64,000 nucleotides of DNA from Lawsonibacter asaccharolyticus. GTDB lineage: Bacteria; Bacillota; Clostridia; Oscillospirales; Oscillospiraceae. The notes below the pieces were generated by a model, which was not told the origin of the DNA, ran no database searches, and was given only the letters and a program-made list of their open reading frames with translations. Position 1 is the stretch's first letter. Each line of letters starts with the position of its first letter. Shown here in pieces: positions 57,183 to 64,000 of this stretch. The DNA is taken from positions 558,001 to 622,000 of the forward strand of contig BFBT01000001.1 in the NCBI GenBank assembly GCA_003112755.1, given 5' to 3'. The translations under genes were made by a program, and so were the position numbers.

Positions 57183-58247
57183 ATGACATTTTATCAGGAG
57201 TTGCAGTTAAATCAGGCAGGTTCTAAAAACCTGTTGAAAAAGAGTGAAACACTAAAAGAAAAACTATATCATATGTGGGTATATCTGGTGAAGATAGCTG
57301 CTACAATGGCATTTTGTTTTTTCTTTGTTAGTATTTTCAGCATCCTATTTGGAAATGAGAACAGCATTGTAGGTGTAGTAGTCTTATTATGTCTCATGGT
57401 GTTTAGGAATGCGGATCTGGGGATCCACACCGGACAATCTACGATGCTTTTGGCTTTGTTCTTTGTAATTATGACTGTATGTCCGCATTTAGCAAATCAG
57501 TTTTCACCGGTATTGGGAATGCTGTTAAATATTGCGGCACTGGCTGTGTTGATTCTGTTCGGATGCCATAATCCATCCATGTTTAATCAATCTACATTGG
57601 TTCTTGGGTATCTGCTGCTATATGGTTATGATGTTACGGGAAAAAGCTATCAGATGCGATTAGTCGGAATGGCTTTAGGTGCAGCACTTACCTGCTTCGT
57701 ATTTTATCGAAATCATAAAAACAGAACTTACAAAAGAAATCTGAAAGATCTGATACAAGAATTTGATATCACTTCTTCCAGAACAAAATGGCAGATATGT
57801 CAGATTTTATGCGTACCGATTGTCCTTTGCATTGCAGAACTTTGTAATATGCCACGTGCAATGTGGGCTGGTATTGCGGCCATGTCCGTGATTTTGCCGT
57901 CTATGGAAGATATGCACTACAGAGTCCGTAAAAGGATTGTCGGAAATATTGCAGGTGTTATATGTTTTACAGTATTATATTTTCTGCTTCCTTCGTCAAT
58001 CTATGCATATATAGGAATTCTTGGTGGAATCGGTGTAGGATTTTCAGCACAATATGGCTGGCAGGCAGTATTTAACACATTTGGTGCTTTAGCCATTGCT
58101 GCAGAGACATATGGACTACAAGGAGCGGTTAGTCTTAGAGTGAGTCAAAATGTTTTTGGTGTTGTGTTTGCTTTAGCATTTTGTGTTATATTTTATTGGT
58201 TTATGCCTAAAAAAAAGGAAAGTGAGGTGACCGTACATGCAGAGTGA
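57183..58247 (+). CDS. FUSC-like aromatic acid exporter family protein
   Basis: 354 residues, about ten membrane helices in two halves separated by a cytoplasmic stretch (NHKNRTYKRNLKDLIQEFDITSSRTKWQ). RNADLGIHTGQSTMLLALFF and MWAGIAAMSVILPSMEDMHYRVRKRIVGNIAG, with the conserved R(x)KRxxG(x)xxG, match the FUSC/aromatic acid exporter family. AT-rich codon use points to a Lachnospiraceae-like source. GGGAG ribosome site. Confidence 0.75.
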   Translation: MTFYQELQLNQAGSKNLLKKSETLKEKLYHMWVYLVKIAATMAFCFFFVSIFSILFGNENSIVGVVVLLCLMVFRNADLGIHTGQSTMLLALFFVIMTVCPHLANQFSPVLGMLLNIAALAVLILFGCHNPSMFNQSTLVLGYLLLYGYDVTGKSYQMRLVGMALGAALTCFVFYRNHKNRTYKRNLKDLIQEFDITSSRTKWQICQILCVPIVLCIAELCNMPRAMWAGIAAMSVILPSMEDMHYRVRKRIVGNIAGVICFTVLYFLLPSSIYAYIGILGGIGVGFSAQYGWQAVFNTFGALAIAAETYGLQGAVSLRVSQNVFGVVFALAFCVIFYWFMPKKKESEVTVHAE

Positions 58248-58384
58248 AGTGAATCAGAAAGAAAATTTGAATAGAATTATTACGGTTCCTAATCTTCTTT
58301 CTTTTTTCGGCTTTGTCTGATTCCGGTAATTATATGGAGTTATTGTGTAAAGAAAAATCCTCGAATGAATGCAGGGAAGTGACC
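58237..58384 (+). pseudogene. Frameshifted 5' fragment of pgsA
   Basis: Starts MQSEVNQKENLNRIITVPNLLSFF, the N-terminus of a CDP-alcohol phosphatidyltransferase; after a T tract one base is missing, and the +1 frame continues RLCLIPVIIWSYCVKKNPRMNAG. The gene then stops and the CDP-alcohol core is absent. GAGGTGA ribosome site remains. Truncated neighbour of the bile salt hydrolase. Confidence 0.75.
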
Positions 58385-58483
58385 GAAAAGTACCGCACAG
58401 GACGGAGTGCATATTTATGGCTCGGACAGTTGTTTATGAGATTGTTTGCAGGACTATTATAGCAGAAAGAAGAGATGTTCGAT

Positions 58484-59473
58484 ATGTGTACAGCAGCAAC
58501 TTACAAAACAAAAGATTTTTATATGGGCAGAACGCTTGATTATGAATTTTCCTATGGGGAACAGATCACGATAACGCCAAGAAATTACGAATTTGATTTC
58601 CGGTTTGCCGGGAAGATAAAAAGCCATTATGCTTTGATCGGAATGGCATTTGTTGCAGGAGGTTATCCGCTTTATTATGATGCTGTTAATGAAAAAGGCC
58701 TTGGAATGGCAGGTCTTAATTTTGTCGGCAATGCGGCATATGAAGAAGCTTTGCCGGAAGATGAAACAGAAGTCAGCCAGGTGGCACAGTTCGAGTTCAT
58801 CCCATGGATCCTTACACAGTGTGCTACTGTAGCAGAGGCGAGAGAGAAGCTGGCAGCAATGAGACTGACAGGCACAGCATTCAGTGAACAGCTGCCGACA
58901 GCACAGCTTCACTGGATCATTGCAGACAAAGACTCCTGTATCGTTGTTGAGTCTATGAAAGATGGGCTGCATGTATATGATAATCCGGTAGGAGTGCTTA
59001 CCAATAATCCACCATTCCCGAGTCAGATGTTTGCACTGAATAATTATGCCGGAGTATCCAGAAAACAGCCGGAGAGTACTTTTGCAGGAGTATTACAGCT
59101 TGATGCATATAGCAGAGGAATGGGTGGAATGGGAATACCTGGAGATCTTTCCAGCCAGTCAAGATTTGTGAAAGTTGCCTTTACAAAATTAAATTCGATC
59201 TCCGGTGAAGAAGAGGATGAGAGTGTAAGCCAGTTCTTCCATATCTTAGGATCCGTAGATCAGCAGCGTGGATGCTGTGAGGTGACAGAAGGCAAATATG
59301 AGATCACGATATACACGTCCTGTTGTAATACAGCAAAAGGTATTTATTATTATACGACTTATGATAATCATCAGATCACAGCGGTTGACATGCATGCGGA
59401 AAATCTGGATTCAGATCAGCTGATCTGTTATCCGCTTCTGTCCAAGGGCGAAGTCAGATGGCAGAATAAATAA
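58484..59473 (+). CDS. bsh: Bile salt hydrolase (choloylglycine hydrolase family)
   Basis: Removes glycine or taurine from conjugated bile acids. 329 residues. ATG 58484 is preferred over the ATG three codons upstream because Cys2 must become the N-terminal nucleophile. Conserved residues are all present: Cys2, Arg16, Asp19 (GRTLDYE), Asn79 (GLNFVG), Asn174 (LTNNPPF) and Arg227 (SRFVKV). Start MCTAATYKTKDFY fits Lachnospiraceae-type enzymes. AT-rich codon use and decayed flanks show transfer into this genome. No promoter found with confidence. Confidence 0.93.
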   Translation: MCTAATYKTKDFYMGRTLDYEFSYGEQITITPRNYEFDFRFAGKIKSHYALIGMAFVAGGYPLYYDAVNEKGLGMAGLNFVGNAAYEEALPEDETEVSQVAQFEFIPWILTQCATVAEAREKLAAMRLTGTAFSEQLPTAQLHWIIADKDSCIVVESMKDGLHVYDNPVGVLTNNPPFPSQMFALNNYAGVSRKQPESTFAGVLQLDAYSRGMGGMGIPGDLSSQSRFVKVAFTKLNSISGEEEDESVSQFFHILGSVDQQRGCCEVTEGKYEITIYTSCCNTAKGIYYYTTYDNHQITAVDMHAENLDSDQLICYPLLSKGEVRWQNK

Positions 59474-59818
59474 TACGAAAATGCACGGAGAAAGCATAAC
59501 GCAGAACAACAGGAGGACAATATCGAGATTGTATGGAATGCAGATGTTAGGTTGATAATTGTGCAAGCACCGCCTGCACAATTTGTGCAACAAAAAAGAG
59601 GAGCCAGTCCAGACTCCTCAAAGGTACGTTATTTCAAAAAGTTGCTCTTGTGTTCCAGCGCGTGCAGATTATGATAGTCCTCATAAATAAGTCAATTTTG
59701 CAGATAAAATTAGCAACTCAGGAAAAAATGATTTGCTTGGAGAAATCGAAACGATAAGCTGAGATAATGGTTTCTCTTCTTTAGTGAGCCTATGAAATGA
59801 CGAAATGTGGCTCGCCAC

Positions 59819-59920
59819 ATCAAACAGCCGATAAAATGACAAAACAACTCGGCCATGCAGCCAAAACACTCCGGCTATCCGACAAAACAGCCCGGCTTTT
59901 TTTCGTCAAATCAGGTCGGC
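59819..59920. repeat. Direct repeat array, ~21-bp period
   Basis: Units of consensus CAAAACAnnCCGGC at 59839, 59861, 59882 and 59906, with a weaker one at 59819; spacings 20-24 bp, about two helical turns. Confidence 0.65.
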
Positions 59921-59925
59921 TTTAA

Positions 59926-59965
59926 CAAAAAGGTTGCCTCACATTATTGCGTGAGGCAACCTTTT
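59926..59965 (-). terminator. Terminator of the toxin-antitoxin operon
   Basis: AGGTTGCCTCAC/GTGAGGCAACCT stem; on the minus strand TTTTT follows. Directly after the Doc stop. Confidence 0.88.
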
Positions 59966-59967
59966 CG

Positions 59968-60345
59968 TTATTCAATATGGTCGTTGATCCAATACCGAAG
60001 CTCCGTTTCGTCCTTTGTGCCATCCGCGATACCAATGAACATATCGGCCAGCTCATTCTGCTCCAATTGGAACTGATATCCATTCCATTTGAGTAGCAGT
60101 TGCGTGACCATGGCGCCAATTCGCTTATTGCCATCGATAAATGCGTGATTGGACGCTAACCCAAACCCAATACGAGCGATTTTCTCTATGTCAGTTGGAA
60201 AAAGATCTTCTCCTCCAAATGATTGAAGGGGTGCGGCAATAGCCGCTTCTAATCCAGCACGATCACGCAGACCATCAATGCCACCAGAAACTTGAATGAT
60301 ACGGCTATGAATCGCTACGACATCTTCTGCTGTAACCCAAATCAT
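59968..60345 (-). CDS. doc: Doc-family toxin (Fic fold)
   Basis: 125 residues. Fic/Doc signature HAFIDGNKRIG (His67, Phe69, Asn73, Lys74, Arg75). Doc kinases phosphorylate elongation factor Tu. N-terminal IWVTAEDVVAIHSRII is typical of the death-on-curing subfamily. Overlaps the antitoxin by four bases. Intact, so the pair is likely active. Confidence 0.9.
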   Translation of the reverse strand: MIWVTAEDVVAIHSRIIQVSGGIDGLRDRAGLEAAIAAPLQSFGGEDLFPTDIEKIARIGFGLASNHAFIDGNKRIGAMVTQLLLKWNGYQFQLEQNELADMFIGIADGTKDETELRYWINDHIE

Positions 60346-60593
60346 TCTGCCATCCTCTTATAGTCAGAAGCGAACTCGCTCAATAGTTGATCGGTGTCCG
60401 CCAGCATTTTTTCGCGGCTCACAGCTGTTACAGGCTCCTGAATCGTGACAGCAAAAGGCATGCCTTTTGCTCGAACAAAGGCATTGGCAAAAATATTAAA
60501 GGCAGTAGAAGTTGACATGCCCAGTGCATCACAGATGGCTGCCATTTGCGCTTTCACTTCAGAATCAATGCGAAAAGTCATGTTGGAATCCAT
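60342..60593 (-). CDS. RelB/DinJ-family antitoxin
   Basis: 83 residues from ATG 60593 with AGGAGG seven bases upstream. RHH N-terminus (MTFRIDSEVKAQMAAICDALGMSTSTAFNIFANAFVRAKGMPF) is RelB/DinJ type, and the C-terminal tail (REKMLADTDQLLSEFASDYKRMAE) would neutralise the toxin. Usual Doc partners are Phd antitoxins, so this pairing is a mixed type. The 238 bases upstream of it hold no gene. Confidence 0.88.
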   Translation of the reverse strand: MDSNMTFRIDSEVKAQMAAICDALGMSTSTAFNIFANAFVRAKGMPFAVTIQEPVTAVSREKMLADTDQLLSEFASDYKRMAE

Positions 60594-60831
60594 GTTCAAG
60601 CCTCCTTTGCACTACAATAATACTACATAATATGTGCATTGTCAATCCGGTCGTTTCTTGATGATGGTCGGATGCGGCTGATCCAAAGGGAATTGATTAT
60701 TCGACATAGTTCGATTATATCACAGAACGGCGACAACAGTGTGGCGCGGTTTTCCTTTTTTGCTCATTATGATCGATTTGTTGCATTTTCGACCGTTAAT
60801 CCGTAAGACTTACCAGAATGGAGGTATGTCT

Positions 60832-61245
60832 ATGTATCCGCGCACGATTATTGACTCACTATCGGCAGTTCCTAACAGAGATCAACTCACGCATAAAGAT
60901 CTACACGCACATTTCAGCACTGGTCAATCGATTCTTCTTTCTGGTTCTGGGAGAGATAAGAAGTACGGGTACCGCAATGGTATCCAGACGGATCTTGGAG
61001 ACATCAGGAACGATGTCTGGCTCGATTTGGTGCGTGAGCTCATTGTCCGGAGCCACGAAGAAGACTTGTTCGATAAACTCCTGGAGTGGGAGAAGGAGCA
61101 CACCTATTGGTTAAAGACGAAAGCAGAACTGGAGCATTACACGCTTGAGCTCTACGCTGCAAGGATCTTTGACAACCCGAAATGGGTTGACTATGAAGCT
61201 TTTGCCAAGCACTATGGCTACCAGCCGCAGTCCTATGAGGGGTAA
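60832..61245 (+). CDS. Hypothetical protein
   Basis: 137 residues from ATG 60832, seven bases after GGAGG (an ATG two codons earlier is too close). Sequence LSGSGRDKKYGYRNGIQTDLGDIRNDVWLDLVRELIVRSHEEDLFDKLLEWEKEH looks like a compact helical protein. Ends before a shared terminator. No family known to me. Confidence 0.6.
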   Translation: MYPRTIIDSLSAVPNRDQLTHKDLHAHFSTGQSILLSGSGRDKKYGYRNGIQTDLGDIRNDVWLDLVRELIVRSHEEDLFDKLLEWEKEHTYWLKTKAELEHYTLELYAARIFDNPKWVDYEAFAKHYGYQPQSYEG

Positions 61246-61271
61246 ACAACTCAATGCATCGGATATACATG

Positions 61272-61310
61272 AAAACGGCAATGCCACATTGTGGCACTGC
61301 CGTTTTCTTA
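61272..61310. terminator. Bidirectional terminator
   Basis: AAAACGGCAATGCCAC/GTGGCACTGCCGTTTT stem between the hypothetical gene and the serpin. Confidence 0.88.
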
Positions 61311-61325
61311 TTGCCTTTTTTCAGT

Positions 61326-62714
61326 TCACGGTCTATTGACTACGCCAACAAAGAGTGGAAGTCCATCTGCACCAGTAATGGCGAATAAGAACGGTCGATC
61401 CAATACGAAGTCCATTTCCTCTTCAGGTGGCGCCGCAGCACCAGCCATCATCATGACGGTATATGCCGCTGCGGTAACCCCCTCTTCATCGATGGCAACG
61501 CGGGCTGCATGGTCGGCTTTGGAAAGGAATATCTCTGCAACTTTCGAAGTCATGGGACTGAAATCGGCCACCGTGGCATCGAATACACCGGTAATACCCA
61601 GCGCATTCAGGCCATCACGCAGGTCAAGATCAGAGACAACATCAAATTTGGGAACGGACATATTCACGATCAGGTGCTTGCTGTTCTCCCAGTTTCCATT
61701 GCTGTTTAGGAACTCCATCGTTTGCTCATCGGCAAGCAGATCATCCATAGCCACGCCATCATCAGGCAGGAGGAACCACATTTTGCCGCTGCCCTCCAGG
61801 CTCAGAGCAACAGCGCCGAACTGATCTGCCCAGTAATAGGTGTTGCTGCCGCCCTTGTGCATGAAGTCGCACTCCACGGTCTCTCCATCAGCACTGAACA
61901 GATGGAACAGGCCCTTTTCCGTTCCGGCCTCATTGAACTCACTGTGCCACTTGGCTCGGTAGTAGATGGTAGAGGCCAAAGCCATAACGGTCTCGGGGTC
62001 CATCGACAGGCCATCGGCCTGCGCTTCCAGCAGTCCTCCGGTCTGCTCATTGATCCAGTCCCGCAAGGCCTGATTAAATTCCTCGCTGCCCATCTCACCA
62101 CGGAAGGAGGACGCATAGTAATTCTTTGCCAGACTGTCCATTGTGGACTGGTTGAAATTTACGGACTCATTCAGCCACAGGGAGTTTGCCAGAATGCTTG
62201 TCACGGCGCCGTCATTGCTGTAATTGGCGTTCCAAACACTGGCCGCCTGGGAGCGCAGAGCCTCAATGCTTTCACTTCCTAGAAGGTCAAGGATCTGCTG
62301 GCGGCTTTCACTGTCCGTCACCTCTGCCAGCATGGCGAGGGCCATGTAAACACTCAGAGGAGAGTATACCTTGTTCTCCCCGTTGGAATTGCTGAGAAAC
62401 TCTCGGATTGAACTGGCGAAGAACGGTTCCAGACCGTCTGCATAGCCTTCCGGCTGACTGCGTTGGGCCTTTCTGTCCGACTGCCAGGCGTCATAGACCA
62501 CATCAAAGCCATCGCTGTCAAACTCACCGGTCTTTTCATCAAAATACTCCATCTCGTTTGGGTAGGGAGCCATCTCCGGATAGCTAGCCAGTGCCAGAGC
62601 ATAGGCCGATGCGGAGTTGTTTGGTTTCTTTTCGTCCATATTGGTATCTCCTGCGCAGCCTACCATAGAAATCAGGCAAGCCGCTGCGAGGCATAGCGCT
62701 ACAATTCGTTTCAT
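61326..62714 (-). CDS. Serpin lipoprotein
   Basis: Serine-protease inhibitor anchored at the surface. 462 residues from ATG 62714 (AAGGAGGG nine bases ahead). Lipobox SMVGC (Cys20), a ~75-residue acidic linker, then a full serpin fold (VYSPLSVYMALAMLAEVTDSESRQQIL, SLWLNESVNFNQ, IYYRAKWHSEFN, VNMSVPKFDVVSDLDL, LSKADHAARVAIDEEG). The reactive loop reads DEEGVTAAAYTVMMMAGAAAPP; counting from the hinge puts P1-P1' at Ala-Ala, an elastase-type bait. Ends DRPFLFAITGADGLPLFVGVV as serpins do. Probably targets host elastase-like proteases; inhibitory status is inference. Confidence 0.93.
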   Translation of the reverse strand: MKRIVALCLAAACLISMVGCAGDTNMDEKKPNNSASAYALALASYPEMAPYPNEMEYFDEKTGEFDSDGFDVVYDAWQSDRKAQRSQPEGYADGLEPFFASSIREFLSNSNGENKVYSPLSVYMALAMLAEVTDSESRQQILDLLGSESIEALRSQAASVWNANYSNDGAVTSILANSLWLNESVNFNQSTMDSLAKNYYASSFRGEMGSEEFNQALRDWINEQTGGLLEAQADGLSMDPETVMALASTIYYRAKWHSEFNEAGTEKGLFHLFSADGETVECDFMHKGGSNTYYWADQFGAVALSLEGSGKMWFLLPDDGVAMDDLLADEQTMEFLNSNGNWENSKHLIVNMSVPKFDVVSDLDLRDGLNALGITGVFDATVADFSPMTSKVAEIFLSKADHAARVAIDEEGVTAAAYTVMMMAGAAAPPEEEMDFVLDRPFLFAITGADGLPLFVGVVNRP

Positions 62715-62728
62715 ACTGCGTACCCTCC

Positions 62729-64000
62729 TTAGTCTACGATGGTGTCTGTGCAGATTACCTGCGTTATGATTTCCATAGCAGTCTCGCCGTAGCGTGACCA
62801 CCAGCTATTTACACCCTGGGTCGTTGCCACAAAGTTGCCTTTGCTGGCAGGGTAACTGATAAAGTTCCAGATAGCACCGCCATCGTAGGTGCCCATGGAA
62901 CCATTTCCAAATTCCTTCATTGACAATCCGGTGCCACAGACGCCGAATGTAGGCCAATATTGGAAATCGATCCATCCATCTTCACCAGCGGGCCGGAAAC
63001 TGACGCCATAGCTCATGCCATCGGCACTGTATTCCTCAACCTTGTATTCCCAACCAGAAAGAAGCGGCACACTGACGCCAAATCCGCCGTGTTCGTAGGA
63101 AACATTACTTGTGTCAGCGGCGTCCACGAGATCAAAGCCTGCATAATAGGTTTTGGTGTCATAATCACCGGTACCCCGGAAATCCATAACCGATTTGCTG
63201 ATCCGGTAGGAACCTGCGGGAAGCTCTCCGTACAGGCGGCTCCAATTCACTTCCCATTCTGTTTCCGCATTGTTAGGGATCATCCATGCTTCTGACGTCC
63301 AGGCAAGCTCATACTCCATAGGAAGCAGCTCGACCGCAACCCACTCGCCATCCTGCAGCATTTCGAGTCCGTAGTAACTGCCGGTCTGCAGCTCACCGGT
63401 TGGTTCTCCATCTTGCTGCGTACAAACAATGGTCAATCCAGACGGGGTAATATTCTTTGCAGTAAGCTTCACTCCCCAGGGATCCTGATAGGCGCTTATC
63501 GACGGAGTACGACTGATACCAACAAGACCGGATATTGCCGGAGTGCGTTCGCTCTGTTTTCCATTGATCCAAACCTTGTCGGTGGCCTTGATCACATCGC
63601 CCATCTGCACTTCAAGGAATAGATGCCACTGAGCCATATCCTCTGTTCCTGCCTCAGGGACCTTACGGTCAATCGTAATGTCCCACCCATCCAATGCACC
63701 GTTCTCAATACGGTGACGACGCACATCTGTAATCTCATGCCGAATTGATCCGCTGCCTTCCTGCAGTACGATCAGAACAAGATTCTGCCGTTCAAAATAG
63801 GCGTTATCGTATTTGTCGCAGGCATCCAAAAAGCCGATTGTGCTGTCGGAGTAGACTGTCTCTCTTCGTTCCAGACTATAAATGTCCTTGTATGCCTCGT
63901 AATAGGCTTCCAATTCCGCTCTGGAACTGATCACGGTGTGGTAAGGATAGCCATCTTCAGGTCCGCCATTGGTCCGGATGTACTGCGCCTCAAAAGCGTA
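62729..64000 (-). CDS. Secreted Ig-like domain protein, start outside window
   Basis: Frame stays open to base 64,000, so the N-terminus is missing; 423 residues are visible. Contains the block (RTNGG, RAELEAYYEAYKDIYSLERR, TIGFLDACDKYDNAYFE, LVLIVLQEGSGS) common in Oscillospiraceae lipoproteins, then an Ig-like domain (WGVKLTAKNITPSGLTIVC, YGLEMLQDGEWVAVE, WMIPNNAETEWEVNW, AGSYRISKSV) as in PF20251, and a C-terminal beta domain. Same strand as the serpin, 14 bases upstream, so probably co-transcribed. Function unknown. Confidence 0.75.
   Translation of the reverse strand, partial: YAFEAQYIRTNGGPEDGYPYHTVISSRAELEAYYEAYKDIYSLERRETVYSDSTIGFLDACDKYDNAYFERQNLVLIVLQEGSGSIRHEITDVRRHRIENGALDGWDITIDRKVPEAGTEDMAQWHLFLEVQMGDVIKATDKVWINGKQSERTPAISGLVGISRTPSISAYQDPWGVKLTAKNITPSGLTIVCTQQDGEPTGELQTGSYYGLEMLQDGEWVAVELLPMEYELAWTSEAWMIPNNAETEWEVNWSRLYGELPAGSYRISKSVMDFRGTGDYDTKTYYAGFDLVDAADTSNVSYEHGGFGVSVPLLSGWEYKVEEYSADGMSYGVSFRPAGEDGWIDFQYWPTFGVCGTGLSMKEFGNGSMGTYDGGAIWNFISYPASKGNFVATTQGVNSWWSRYGETAMEIITQVICTDTIVD

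Larger units (their letters stand above)
59474..59967. other. Gene-free spacer with repeat array
   Basis: 493 bases without a supportable gene. It holds an imperfect GAGGAG/CTCCTC hairpin near 59,598-59,618, the phased repeat array at 59819-59920 and the toxin-operon terminator. Confidence 0.7.

Noticed and set aside
59819..59920. CRISPR array
   Set aside because: Repeat units are short (14-15 bp), degenerate and only ~7 bp apart, with no cas genes.

Overview
The window looks like a chromosome segment from a spore-forming gut Firmicute, most likely of the Oscillospiraceae/Flavonifractor-like group. The first 13.6 kb is GC-rich and carries spo0A, spoIVB, a GerM-type lipoprotein, a sporulation-type DacF carboxypeptidase and an SLH surface protein. 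Genus is an inference from gene style; no rRNA is present to fix it.

Layout. 1-13.5 kb is core chromosome: a 5'-truncated SLH protein, tRNA-Leu(GAG), O-acetylhomoserine sulfhydrylase, a GerMN lipoprotein behind a two-component system, a ComEA-like protein, DacF, Spo0A and SpoIVB. Around 13.65 kb the core sequence stops inside what looks like the 3' end of a broken membrane-protein gene. From there to about 49 kb runs a large integrative element. It starts with three tandem large serine recombinases. A leftward replication/recombination operon follows (CHC2 primase, annealing-protein candidate, RecD2, YqaJ exonuclease, methylase-like protein). Next is an ImmA/ImmR-like switch facing a Y-family polymerase and an UmuD-like partner across an array of GAACTT sites. 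Then come a sigma-like factor, a ParM/ParR partition pair, three more serine-recombinase-type genes, three metallophosphoesterases, an exonuclease with zinc modules, an Hsp20-HdeD stress pair behind a CIRCE-like promoter, small genes and an eight-tRNA array. No capsid, terminase or conjugation genes are visible, so its way of spreading is not seen here.

49-64 kb is a patchwork of transferred pieces: a decayed recombinase, an ABC-transporter stub, a TetR-led membrane-lipid operon (cardiolipin synthase, CrtO-type acyltransferase, glycolipid glycosyltransferase, PAP2 phosphatase, AI-2E permease), an AT-richer block with a RelA/histidine-kinase chimera, a FUSC-like transporter, a frameshifted pgsA fragment and an intact bile salt hydrolase. 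Then follow a phased repeat array, a Doc toxin with a RelB/DinJ-type antitoxin, a secreted serpin lipoprotein and an Ig-like secreted protein running off the window.

The most notable points are: a Spo0A whose phospho-acceptor aspartate is glutamate; the ImmR/ImmA-repeat-array-polymerase switch; a covarying intercistronic RNA hairpin used twice in the replication operon; an inverted repeat that hides the ribosome binding site of the first recombinase; the tRNA array next to metallophosphoesterases; the CIRCE-controlled Hsp20-HdeD pair; and the lipid operon, bile salt hydrolase and serpin as host-interaction cargo.
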